A stretch of DNA of 64,000 bases from QWQI01 sp964608915 (lineage in GTDB: Bacteria; Planctomycetota; Planctomycetia; Isosphaerales; Isosphaeraceae): the NCBI GenBank assembly GCA_964608915.1, contig CAZSQA010000008.1, positions 127,186 to 191,185 of the forward strand. Direction: 5' to 3'. Position numbers and translations under genes: made by a program. Shown here one piece after another: positions 45,041 to 52,640 of this stretch (position 1 is the first letter of the stretch; every line of letters begins with the position of its first letter). A model generated the notes under the pieces. It had not been told where the DNA came from, did no database searches, and was given only the letters and a program-made list of their open reading frames with translations.

Positions 45041-46282
45041 ATGAGCCGAAGAGTCGTCATTACGGGTGTCGGCGTCATCACGGGCCTGGGGCACGACGTC
45101 GACTCCTTCTGGTCGGGTCTGAACGAAGGCAGAAGTGGCGTCGGTCCGGTCGATCTGATCGACGTCACCGAATTCAAGGTGCGATTCGCCGGACAGGTCC
45201 GGGATTTCCACCCCGATCAATTGTTCGGGCCCAAAGAATCCAGGCACCTGGACCGGTTCGTCCAGTTCGCGCTGGCGGCAGGTGATCAGGCCGTGAAGGA
45301 TTCAGGCATCGATTTCTCCTCCCTGCCCTCGCATCGCTGCGGGGTCATTCTGGGATCGGGTATCGGTGGTCTGAACGAATTCGAGGCCCAGCACAAAACC
45401 TTCATCGAGCGTGGTCCGTCGCGCATCAGTCCGTTCACCATACCGAAATTGATGGTCAATGCCGGCAGCGGCCACTTGTCCATCCGTTATGGCCTGACTG
45501 GTCCGGTTTCGGCGATCGCGACCGCCTGTGCGTCTGCTGCGAACGCGATCGGCGACGCCTATCGGTTGATCAAATCCGGCCTGACGGACGTCATGATCAC
45601 TGGCGGAAGCGAAGCCGCGCTGACGAACATGGGCATGGGCGGGTTCGCCGCGATGCGGGCGTTGTCCACACGGAACGACGCCCCGGAAAAGGCCAGCCGG
45701 CCTTTCGACCGCGACCGGGACGGTTTCGTTCTGTCCGAAGGCGCTGGCGTTCTGGTCCTTGAGGACGCCGAACTGGCCCTTAAGCGAAACGCACCGATCT
45801 ATGCCGAAATTCTCGGATACGGCATGTCGGCCGACGGCACGCATATCACCGCGCCTGACGAACATGGCCGCGGCGCGGCCCGTGCCATGAGCTGTGCCTT
45901 GACGGATGCCCAATTGGCGCCTGAGGTCATCGATTACGTCAATGCCCACGGCACGAGCACGAGCCTGGGCGATCTCGCCGAAACACGGGCGATGAAGACG
46001 GTCTTTGGCGAACATGCCCGCAAGCTGCAAATTTCGTCGACCAAGAGCCAGCTGGGCCACCTGCTGGGCGCTTCCGGCGGAGTCGAAGCGATCGTCTGTG
46101 CACTGGCGATGCGTCATGACATGCTCCCGCCGACGATCAATCTCGAGAACCCTGATCCCGAGTGCGATCTTGATTTCATTCCCAACGTCGCCCGAAAGTC
46201 TCGAATCGGATTCGCCATGTCGAACAGTTTCGGCTTCGGCGGACATAACGCCAGCCTGATTTTCGGCCGATTTCAAGCCTGA
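45041..46282 (+). CDS. fabF: 3-oxoacyl-ACP synthase II
   Basis: A 413-residue condensing enzyme that lengthens acyl-ACP with malonyl-ACP. The thiolase-fold catalytic triad is Cys163 (ATACASAANAIGDA), His303 (VNAHGTSTSLGD) and His340 (TKSQLGHLLGASG). The N-terminus RRVVITGVGVITGLG is the usual FabF start. It is the last gene of the cluster; fabH, fabZ, fabI and acc genes are not in this window and must be elsewhere. Confidence 0.96.
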   Translation: MSRRVVITGVGVITGLGHDVDSFWSGLNEGRSGVGPVDLIDVTEFKVRFAGQVRDFHPDQLFGPKESRHLDRFVQFALAAGDQAVKDSGIDFSSLPSHRCGVILGSGIGGLNEFEAQHKTFIERGPSRISPFTIPKLMVNAGSGHLSIRYGLTGPVSAIATACASAANAIGDAYRLIKSGLTDVMITGGSEAALTNMGMGGFAAMRALSTRNDAPEKASRPFDRDRDGFVLSEGAGVLVLEDAELALKRNAPIYAEILGYGMSADGTHITAPDEHGRGAARAMSCALTDAQLAPEVIDYVNAHGTSTSLGDLAETRAMKTVFGEHARKLQISSTKSQLGHLLGASGGVEAIVCALAMRHDMLPPTINLENPDPECDLDFIPNVARKSRIGFAMSNSFGFGGHNASLIFGRFQA

Positions 46283-46366
46283 TACCGGAGCAGGACGCTC
46301 GGATGCCGCGTCAAACCGGCTTGCCGATCGTCCTGCCATACTTTCCGGTTTTTCGGAATCACACCC

Positions 46367-47572
46367 ATGACGACACCCGCAATCGATATCCTCGGCTCAA
46401 GGGCCGATTCGACCGTTCTGACGCCACATGAGATCAAGCGATATTCGCGCCATTTGATCATGCCTGAGGTCGGAGTCGAAGGTCAGAAGCGTCTCAAAGC
46501 TTCAAAAGTCTTGTGCGTCGGTACTGGAGGACTGGGTAGTCCCCTTGCCTTCTATCTGGCGGCAGCCGGAATCGGCACCCTCGGCCTCGTCGATTTCGAC
46601 ACCGTAGACGAATCGAACCTGCAGCGGCAGATTCTGCATAGCACCAAAGACATTGGCCGGCCCAAGGTCGTCAGTGCGACGGAAAAGCTGACGGCCCTCA
46701 ACCCGGATCTGAACGTCATTCAGATTACCGATCGGATCACTTCGGACAACGCCCTGCAGCTTTTCGCGGATTATGACGTCATCGTTGACGGTACGGACAA
46801 TTTCGCGACTCGCTACCTTGTGAACGATGCCTGCGTTCTGCTGGGCAAGCCGAATGTCTATGGGTCGATCTTCCGTTTCGATGGTCAGGCGACCGTTTTC
46901 TTCCCGCCTCATGGGCCGTGCTACCGGTGTCTCTATCCGGAGCCTCCGCCTGCCGAACTTGTCCCGAATTGTGCCGAGGGCGGCGTTCTGGGAATTCTCC
47001 CGGGGATCATCGGCGTGATTCAGGCGACCGAGACCGTGAAGATCATCCTCGGACGCGGCCGTACGCTCCAGGGCCGTCTGATGCTTTACGACGCTCTGGA
47101 TATGTCGTTCCGGGAAATGAAGGTTCGGAAGAATCCGAAGTGCCCGATTTGCGGGCCGAACAAGACGATCACAGGTCTGATCGACTACGAAGCGTTCTGC
47201 TCCGGCGGGAACCTCGGAACGTCGTCTCATGCTTCAGCGGCCGAGGTTCCTCCAGTGCGTGAATTGGCTCCCAAAGAGCTGTCCGCCCGGCTTGGCCGGG
47301 GCGACTCGCTCGTCGTTCTTGACGTCCGTAATCCGGAAGAGATCGAAATCTGTCGACTCGAAGGTTCGACCGTTATCCCGCTGCCTGAATTGCCGCGTCG
47401 TCTCGGCGAACTCGACAAGAGCCGCGAGATCGTCGTCCATTGCAAAAGCGGCAGGCGAAGTCTCAAAGCGATCGAGATTCTTCAGGAAGCCGGGTTCCGC
47501 GACCTGCATAACCTGACGGGCGGAATACTCGCCTGGATTTCTGACGTCGATCCCTCTCTGCCCACTTACTGA
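46367..47572 (+). CDS. MoeB/ThiF-type sulfur-carrier adenylyltransferase with C-terminal rhodanese domain
   Basis: A 401-residue E1-like enzyme that adenylates the C-terminus of a ubiquitin-like sulfur carrier (MoaD or ThiS type). The ATP loop is GTGGLGS (52-58) and the zinc site is Cys185, Cys188, Cys259 and Cys262 (CYRC and CPIC); Cys202 in PNCAEGG is the family's reactive cysteine. The C-terminal rhodanese domain (about 295-395) has the active-site loop HCKSGRRS with Cys359, so it can also pass sulfur. The layout is that of MoeZ/MoeBR. No moa or thi genes are adjacent, so molybdopterin versus thiamine or cysteine use is open. A parS site begins nine bases after the stop. Confidence 0.92.
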   Translation: MTTPAIDILGSRADSTVLTPHEIKRYSRHLIMPEVGVEGQKRLKASKVLCVGTGGLGSPLAFYLAAAGIGTLGLVDFDTVDESNLQRQILHSTKDIGRPKVVSATEKLTALNPDLNVIQITDRITSDNALQLFADYDVIVDGTDNFATRYLVNDACVLLGKPNVYGSIFRFDGQATVFFPPHGPCYRCLYPEPPPAELVPNCAEGGVLGILPGIIGVIQATETVKIILGRGRTLQGRLMLYDALDMSFREMKVRKNPKCPICGPNKTITGLIDYEAFCSGGNLGTSSHASAAEVPPVRELAPKELSARLGRGDSLVVLDVRNPEEIEICRLEGSTVIPLPELPRRLGELDKSREIVVHCKSGRRSLKAIEILQEAGFRDLHNLTGGILAWISDVDPSLPTY

Positions 47573-47580
47573 ATGCGGGC

Positions 47581-47594
47581 GTTTCACGTGAAAC
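47581..47594. promoter_or_regulatory. parS site 1 (ParB-binding palindrome)
   Basis: GTTTCACGTGAAAC, a perfect 14-base palindrome equal to the core of the bacterial chromosomal parS consensus (TGTTNCACGTGAAACA). It is intergenic, between the MoeB-like gene and the tRNA-Glu promoter. Three further copies follow within 4.3 kb. Confidence 0.85.
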
Positions 47595-47638
47595 GCCGGG
47601 ATTCGTGCGGAATCTTACCGATCCTGATCAGCCGGTGC

Positions 47639-47667
47639 TTGACATTCCGCGGTTCGAAATGTAGGAT
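47639..47667 (+). promoter_or_regulatory. Promoter of the tRNA-Glu gene
   Basis: TTGACA (47639-47644), 17 bases, TAGGAT (47662-47667). The tRNA begins 13 bases after the -10 box, the right distance for a short stable-RNA leader. Confidence 0.7.
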
Positions 47668-47679
47668 TGACTCATCGAC

Positions 47680-47752
47680 GGCCCCATCGTCTAGCGGTTC
47701 AGGACACCGCCCTTTCACGGCGGCAGCACGGGTTCGAATCCCGTTGGGGTCA
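47680..47752 (+). tRNA. tRNA-Glu (anticodon UUC)
   Basis: A complete cloverleaf. Acceptor GGCCCCA pairs with TGGGGTC with one G-T pair. The anticodon stem CCGCC/GGCGG closes the loop CTTTCAC with anticodon TTC at 47714-47716, and the T arm reads GGGTTCGAATCCC. The 3' CCA is not encoded. It has its own promoter and terminator. Confidence 0.97.
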
Positions 47753-47759
47753 TTGAATG

Positions 47760-47787
47760 AACGCTCACCTGAAGGTGAGCGTTTTTT
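47760..47787 (+). terminator. Rho-independent terminator of tRNA-Glu
   Basis: AACGCTCACC pairs with GGTGAGCGTT around a TGAA loop and runs into a TTTTTT tract ending at 47787, eight bases after the tRNA. Confidence 0.92.
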
Positions 47788-47826
47788 GTTTGCATTTCCG
47801 CTTTCGAATCGGACAGAGATTTCGAA

Positions 47827-49110
47827 TCATGGGTTCTCGGTCGATTGACCTTCCTGATCGGTTTCCGGCTCGAATGCATCGATGACCACGGCGAGCGTCA
47901 TATCGCTCAGTACGTTCGTCATGGCGCGGCAGCGAGACAGGATCCAGTCCACCGAAAGCAGTAGCGGAACGATCTCCTGTGGCAGACCGACGGTCGCCAG
48001 CACGATCGTCAGGCTGATCAGTCCGGCATCCGGAACGCCGCCGATGCCGATTCCGGCGATCACGCAGCTCAAAGCCGCCACGCCCTGTTGGCCGAGGCTC
48101 AGCGTGATCCCTTCGTACTGAGCGACGAACAGCACGGCCATCGCTTCGTAGAGCAATATCCCGTCGTTGTTCAGGTTCGTGCCGACACAGGTCGCGAGTC
48201 GCGCTGATGCCGCGGAGACGCCCAGTTTTCTCTCCAGAGCGATCAGCGTATCGCGCATCGTCGCGAGACTGCTGGACGTTCCGGCGGCCACGCTCAAAGG
48301 ATGTCGAGCCGCTGCCCAGAACTGACTGAGCGAGTAGCCCGATACGAAATGGATCCACGACTGGTAAACGATCAGAATCTGCAGTGCAAGGCCCAGGATG
48401 ATGATGGTCAGATACGGGCCGAGGATCGCCAGTCTGGCGATTCCTCCTTCACCGACGGCTTTCGCTACGACACTGAAAACAGCGATCGGAACCAGTTTCA
48501 CGACCCAGGACATGATCTGCTGGACGACTTCGAAGCCAGTGGCGACGGCGTTTTCGATCCCACGAAACTGATCGCGGCCCTGTTCGATCTGCAGATGGCG
48601 AACTTTTCTGAGAGCCGCGCCGGTCACGACGGCCAGAATGACGATGGAGATGACCTGGTTTTCCAGGAACGGTTGAATGAAGTTTTGAGGGACGAAATGC
48701 AGCATGTCGCGAATGGGGTCGATCGTGCGGGCCGTGGCGGTTTCGGGGGCGTTCGCCAGAGCGTGAGCTTCCGGAGATTTCCAGCCTTCGCCGGGTCGAA
48801 AGGCGTTCGCAAGGAAAAGGCCGATCGCGATGGCAATCGTGGCATTGCACATTGCGATGGCCAGCATCCTGCGGCCCTGCTTCCACGACATCGGCGACAT
48901 GAGGAACGCGTCGAGGATTGCGAACAGGATCAACGGCCCGGCGAGAGCCTTGATCATGCCGATCACGGTCGTGCCGATCAGGCCAAGTACTTTCGCACCC
49001 GGACCGATGATCGAACCTGCCAGGACTCCACAGATCATCGCGGCGATGATCAGGCCGATCGACCTCAATTCCGGCGAAAGCGAGCGAGCGGTCCGACTTT
49101 CCTGGTGCAT
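47827..49110 (-). CDS. Dicarboxylate/amino acid:cation symporter (DAACS family)
   Basis: A 427-residue inner-membrane carrier of the glutamate/aspartate/C4-dicarboxylate:Na+ or H+ family. Conserved elements are the serine-rich re-entrant loop AAGTSSSLATM, the substrate/sodium motif GTNLNNDG (NMDGT equivalent), the second hairpin GVPDAGLISLTIVL, and helix 8 with LSVDWILSRCRAMTNVLSDM. The helix-8 Arg/Cys position decides charge preference; here Arg follows Ser in SRCRAMTN, so an acidic substrate is likely. It ends 40 bases from the tRNA terminator and is separate from the HDAC-like gene upstream by 92 bases on the same strand. Confidence 0.9.
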   Translation of the reverse strand: MHQESRTARSLSPELRSIGLIIAAMICGVLAGSIIGPGAKVLGLIGTTVIGMIKALAGPLILFAILDAFLMSPMSWKQGRRMLAIAMCNATIAIAIGLFLANAFRPGEGWKSPEAHALANAPETATARTIDPIRDMLHFVPQNFIQPFLENQVISIVILAVVTGAALRKVRHLQIEQGRDQFRGIENAVATGFEVVQQIMSWVVKLVPIAVFSVVAKAVGEGGIARLAILGPYLTIIILGLALQILIVYQSWIHFVSGYSLSQFWAAARHPLSVAAGTSSSLATMRDTLIALERKLGVSAASARLATCVGTNLNNDGILLYEAMAVLFVAQYEGITLSLGQQGVAALSCVIAGIGIGGVPDAGLISLTIVLATVGLPQEIVPLLLSVDWILSRCRAMTNVLSDMTLAVVIDAFEPETDQEGQSTENP

Positions 49111-49202
49111 GGATCAGTCCTGAATCGAATCCGCGTTTTTCGTTTTCGTCGGCATTCGCAGCCGGCATGTCGGTGGCGATCGGCAGTCGATCGACTTTCA
49201 CG

Positions 49203-50150
49203 TTATTGCAGTGCGTCGATGTGAACCGTCGCCGATTCGACGAGCCGGTCGACGTGATACCCGCCTTCGAGCATGCTGACGATCCGACCTTCGGAATAAG
49301 TGTCGGCCACCTGCCGAACTGACCGGGTGATCCGCCGAAAGTCATCCGACTCTAGCCCCAGGCCTCCGACCGGGTCTTCGCGGTGGGCGTCGAACCCAGC
49401 CGAAATGAGAACGATCTGCGGCTTCGTCTTCGCCGCTGCTTTTTCGAGCGTGGCCTCGAAGGCAGCGTGGAAATTCTTCGGCGAAGTCTCCGCGGGCAGG
49501 GGCACGTTCCACGTGAAACCCAGGCCCCGACCCGAGCCGGTTTCCTCCGCCCTGCCCGTTCCCGGATAGAACGGGAACCTGTGGATGGACAGAAATCCGA
49601 CACGATCGTCTTCGTAAAACATTTCCTGAGTACCGTTACCATGATGGACGTCGAAATCGACGATCAGGATGCGATCGAGCCGAAGTACGTCGCGTGCATG
49701 TGCCGCGGCGGCCGCGATCGTACCGTATAGACAGAAGCCCATGGCGGTATGGGGCCGGGCGTGATGGCCCGGCGGCCGAACGGCACAGAAGGCGATCCGC
49801 TGCCTGTCGCTGGCTTCCGCCACCGAGCGGGTTGCGGCCACGGCGGCCCCGGCGGCCAGCTTCGCGGCTCGAAGAGAGGATCGGCCCATATAGGTGTCAG
49901 GGTCGAGCATCTGCAGGTGCTCATCAGTCGCTTCGGCCGACTTTTCTTCCAGGTTTTTCAGATACGCTTCGGAATGGATCCTGGCGAGATCTGATCTCTC
50001 GGCCTCCGTGACGGTTTTGGCGTTCGCGTCGGTCAGCCGACCGTTTTTTCGCCAATGGTCAAGAAGTGCGGACAACCGCTCCGGCCGTTCCGGGTGACCG
50101 GCAGGCGTTCGATGATCGATCATCCGGGGATCCGTGTAGATCGGGATCAT
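49203..50150 (-). CDS. Histone deacetylase-like amidohydrolase (HDAC/AcuC/APAH superfamily)
   Basis: A 315-residue zinc hydrolase that would remove acetyl groups from lysine, polyamines or similar amides. The active site is complete: His129-His130 in RPPGHHARP, zinc ligands Asp167 and His169 in VDFDVHHGNGTQ, and the third aspartate in ISAGFDAHREDP. It ends with the family block VSMLEGGYH. The start at 50150 (MIPIYTDPRMIDH) matches family N-termini and has AGGGAA upstream; 31 more codons upstream are in frame but featureless. A parS site lies within the gene at 49506-49519, coding for part of the conserved GFTWNVPLP block. The natural substrate is unknown. Confidence 0.92.
   Translation of the reverse strand: MIPIYTDPRMIDHRTPAGHPERPERLSALLDHWRKNGRLTDANAKTVTEAERSDLARIHSEAYLKNLEEKSAEATDEHLQMLDPDTYMGRSSLRAAKLAAGAAVAATRSVAEASDRQRIAFCAVRPPGHHARPHTAMGFCLYGTIAAAAAHARDVLRLDRILIVDFDVHHGNGTQEMFYEDDRVGFLSIHRFPFYPGTGRAEETGSGRGLGFTWNVPLPAETSPKNFHAAFEATLEKAAAKTKPQIVLISAGFDAHREDPVGGLGLESDDFRRITRSVRQVADTYSEGRIVSMLEGGYHVDRLVESATVHIDALQ
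49506..49519. promoter_or_regulatory. parS site 2, inside the HDAC-like gene
   Basis: GTTCCACGTGAAAC, the exact core of the classical parS consensus. It lies in coding DNA of the minus-strand HDAC-like gene. Confidence 0.8.
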
Positions 50151-50281
50151 TTGCGATTCCCTGAATCGAAGTGTTCCGGGGGGGCGTCTATCGATCGGCA
50201 TGGTCAGGCGGTGCGACGTGTCTGGTATCATACTGCACTGCACACGTTTCGCCGAATCTCAATTTCGGGAGTCTTCTGAGG

Positions 50282-51970
50282 TTGAACGCGTCCATTCCCG
50301 AGTCGAAAACGTGGCAGCTCTCCGCGATTCTCCTGTGTGCCTTCTCATTGAGACTGGGGGCGCCCGGCTCGCTGGGCATCGACCATTTCGATGAAGGTGT
50401 CTATGCGGCTGCCGGCGAAGCGATGTTCTCGAACCTGCCCGAGTTCTCGATCGATCCGGGCATCGTTCCCTACGGACCGCCTTTGACCGTCTTCGGCATC
50501 GCTTTCAGCAATTTACTCTTTGGCGGGCCTTCGGACTTGGCGGCGATCTTGCCCGGCATATTGGCCGGTACTCTGGCGGTCTATCTGGCGTTTCGACTGA
50601 CGCGATCGATCGCCGGACAACAGCCTGCTCATGCGGTGGCGACTATGGTGGCGGTTTCGGGCCTAACGATCGCTTTCAGCCGGTCCGCGATGACTGAGCC
50701 CATTTTCGTCTTGACCTGGCTGCTTGCGATGCTGGCCGGCGCGATGTTTCTGGGAAGGCCAGGTTTCGGTACCGCCGTTCCGCTTGGTTTGGCCGTTGGC
50801 CTGGCACAACTCGCGAAATACAACGGAGCGCTCACAGGCGTAATCGTCGCATTGACGGCGCTGCTCGACGTCCTGGTCGTTCCACGTGAAACGCCACCCG
50901 ATTTCCGGCTCCTTCGGCGCAGGATCATCTGGGGTATGTTCGCAGCGGGATTAGCCGCCGCCGTCTACGCCCCCTGGTTTCTTTTCGTGGAGGAGCATGG
51001 CGGATATCGCGCCCTGATGCGCCATCACGGCAGCTACGTGAATGGTTCCGGTCGATGGCTTTCCAACCTGAGGCTTCAGCTCGCACAGGGCTGGGTCTTT
51101 CAGGCTCAGCCGATATCGATCGCCGTCGGTGCGATTTTCCTGATCATCCTGGGGCGATCCGCCGGCATGGGGAATTCGCCATGGCGAGTCTCGAAACTCA
51201 TTGCCCTCGTCGTTCTCCCGAACGCGCCGGTTTATGCGGCGGCGTGTTCGATTCGTCGCACATGGGCAAAGGGTGAAGTCGCTCTGAGGATGGTCGTCGT
51301 CTGGTGGGTGGCGATGTTCCTGATCACGCCTTTCTATCATCCGTACGCCAGGCTCTGGCTACCGGCTTACCTGGCTAGTCTGGTCCTTTCCGTGAATTGG
51401 GTTTTCGACTGCGGGCATCCGAGCAGGTTGAGGCAAGTCGGTCGCTGGTCGTTCAAAAAGTCGTGGATGGAATATAGCGTGGTGATTTTGGCATTCGCCG
51501 GTTTGTCGGCCTGGAGCGTCGACTTTCGCGCGTTGTGGCGGCCTGGCGGATTGCCGACGGTGTGGTCGGATCGAACCAGTCTGCGGGACGAAATCTCAGC
51601 CCAGGCGGACAAAATTCGTCAGGCGACCGGTCGAGGGCAGACCGTATTTCTGCTCCTCAATCCGGCGGGACGCCGGGCTCTGGCGCTGGAACTGGGGAAC
51701 AGGCAAACCGGGCCTGGCCGTCTGGCCGTCGTCGAGAATTTATCGAGCTGGCAAGGCCGAAATGGGCCGATACTGATCGATCTCAGTCTGATCGGTCCGG
51801 AAGAGATCCGAACGATGACTGGCGTTCCACGTGAAACTCTTGAAAAGGCGGTGTCCAGCGGCCAACGCCCTCGATCACGCCGTGGATTGATCACGCTGCT
51901 GGACATGACTCCGGGAGTCGCTCTGGGTGAGAAGACGCCAGCGACGGGGCTTGTCTGGGTGGATCCCTGA
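50282..51970 (+). CDS. GT39-like membrane glycosyltransferase (GT-C fold)
   Basis: A protein of about 562 residues with about ten membrane helices, of the ArnT/PMT type that transfers sugars from polyprenyl-phosphate carriers on the periplasmic face. The hallmark Asp-Glu pair is Asp37-Glu38 in GIDHFDEGVYAAAG, and further helices carry LAKYNGALTGVIVAL and FLITPFYHPYARLWLPAYLA, where the HPYARLW segment resembles the second conserved site. The C-terminal 120 residues look periplasmic and soluble. The start is uncertain: I prefer TTG at 50282, about ten bases after GGGAG; the frame is open back to 50171. Two parS sites lie within it, both encoding the pentapeptide VPRET. Confidence 0.82.
   Translation: MNASIPESKTWQLSAILLCAFSLRLGAPGSLGIDHFDEGVYAAAGEAMFSNLPEFSIDPGIVPYGPPLTVFGIAFSNLLFGGPSDLAAILPGILAGTLAVYLAFRLTRSIAGQQPAHAVATMVAVSGLTIAFSRSAMTEPIFVLTWLLAMLAGAMFLGRPGFGTAVPLGLAVGLAQLAKYNGALTGVIVALTALLDVLVVPRETPPDFRLLRRRIIWGMFAAGLAAAVYAPWFLFVEEHGGYRALMRHHGSYVNGSGRWLSNLRLQLAQGWVFQAQPISIAVGAIFLIILGRSAGMGNSPWRVSKLIALVVLPNAPVYAAACSIRRTWAKGEVALRMVVVWWVAMFLITPFYHPYARLWLPAYLASLVLSVNWVFDCGHPSRLRQVGRWSFKKSWMEYSVVILAFAGLSAWSVDFRALWRPGGLPTVWSDRTSLRDEISAQADKIRQATGRGQTVFLLLNPAGRRALALELGNRQTGPGRLAVVENLSSWQGRNGPILIDLSLIGPEEIRTMTGVPRETLEKAVSSGQRPRSRRGLITLLDMTPGVALGEKTPATGLVWVDP
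50879..50892. promoter_or_regulatory. parS site 3, inside the GT39-like gene
   Basis: GTTCCACGTGAAAC, identical to the classical core. In frame it encodes VPRET. Confidence 0.8.
51824..51837. promoter_or_regulatory. parS site 4, inside the GT39-like gene
   Basis: GTTCCACGTGAAAC again, 945 bases after site 3 and in the same reading frame, again encoding VPRET. Confidence 0.8.
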
Positions 51971-52027
51971 TTCCGACCGACACGTCAATCCGCCTTCGAA
52001 ACCGAATCGGTGAAAGAGGCGAATGCG

Positions 52028-52537
52028 TCAATTCCTGACGGAGCGACTCCAGGCTTCGAGCAATTGTGGAGTGAGTCGGTCGATCTTCTGCCGCAGCGGT
52101 TCGATCTCGATGTCGGCCGAATTTGCCGGAGCCCCGGATTTGCGCCAGATTTCATGCAGAGCGTGTTGTCGCTGGCGGGCAATCGACATCAACGATTCGA
52201 AGAATTTTTTGGCCTCAACCGGATCGAGCCCTTGATCGGCGGCGAGCTTCGCAACCGAGTCCAGGACCTTGGCTTCGCGTGCCGGGTCTTCGATCGGTTT
52301 GGAGTGCACCCATTTCCAGAGTGCGACTTGATCGACGACCTCCAGACGTTCCGCACATAACTGAGCCATTCGAGTTTCCTCGTCAGGCTCGGCGGCCGGC
52401 GAAGCACTGAGCTCAGTTGAGCGAATGACGGTCGTCGCCTCAGGCGGCGGCGGAGGCGCGTCGGAATCGCAAGCGACGGACATCGCCGCGAGAATGGAAA
52501 GCAGCGTGACGAAATCGAGCCGGGGCGAAATCCGCAT
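52028..52537 (-). CDS. Secreted chorismate mutase-like protein (AroQ gamma type)
   Basis: A 169-residue exported protein. After a signal sequence or lipoprotein signal (LLSILAAMSVACDSD, Cys near residue 24) and a proline-rich linker comes an all-helical chorismate mutase domain (about 58-150). It matches the exported gamma-AroQ class: AERLEVVDQVALWKWVHSKP, IEDPAREAKVLDSV, GLDPVEAKKFFESLM. The active-site Arg, Lys (in LWKWVH) and the DPARE pair are kept. Positions that are usually Gln and Lys in helix 3 read Leu and Arg (FESLMSIARQRQ), so activity is uncertain. Gamma-AroQ proteins act outside the cytoplasm and their role in free-living bacteria is poorly understood. The start at 52537 places the signal first. 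Confidence 0.78.
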   Translation of the reverse strand: MRISPRLDFVTLLSILAAMSVACDSDAPPPPPEATTVIRSTELSASPAAEPDEETRMAQLCAERLEVVDQVALWKWVHSKPIEDPAREAKVLDSVAKLAADQGLDPVEAKKFFESLMSIARQRQHALHEIWRKSGAPANSADIEIEPLRQKIDRLTPQLLEAWSRSVRN

Positions 52538-52640
52538 CGCGTGTCGTCCTTTTCGAATCGGGTTGCCCGCAAATGTCAGACACGATACTGTCGGGATGCG
52601 TCGCGGCCTCATTCGTCATCCGGTCGGTTTTGCACAACTC

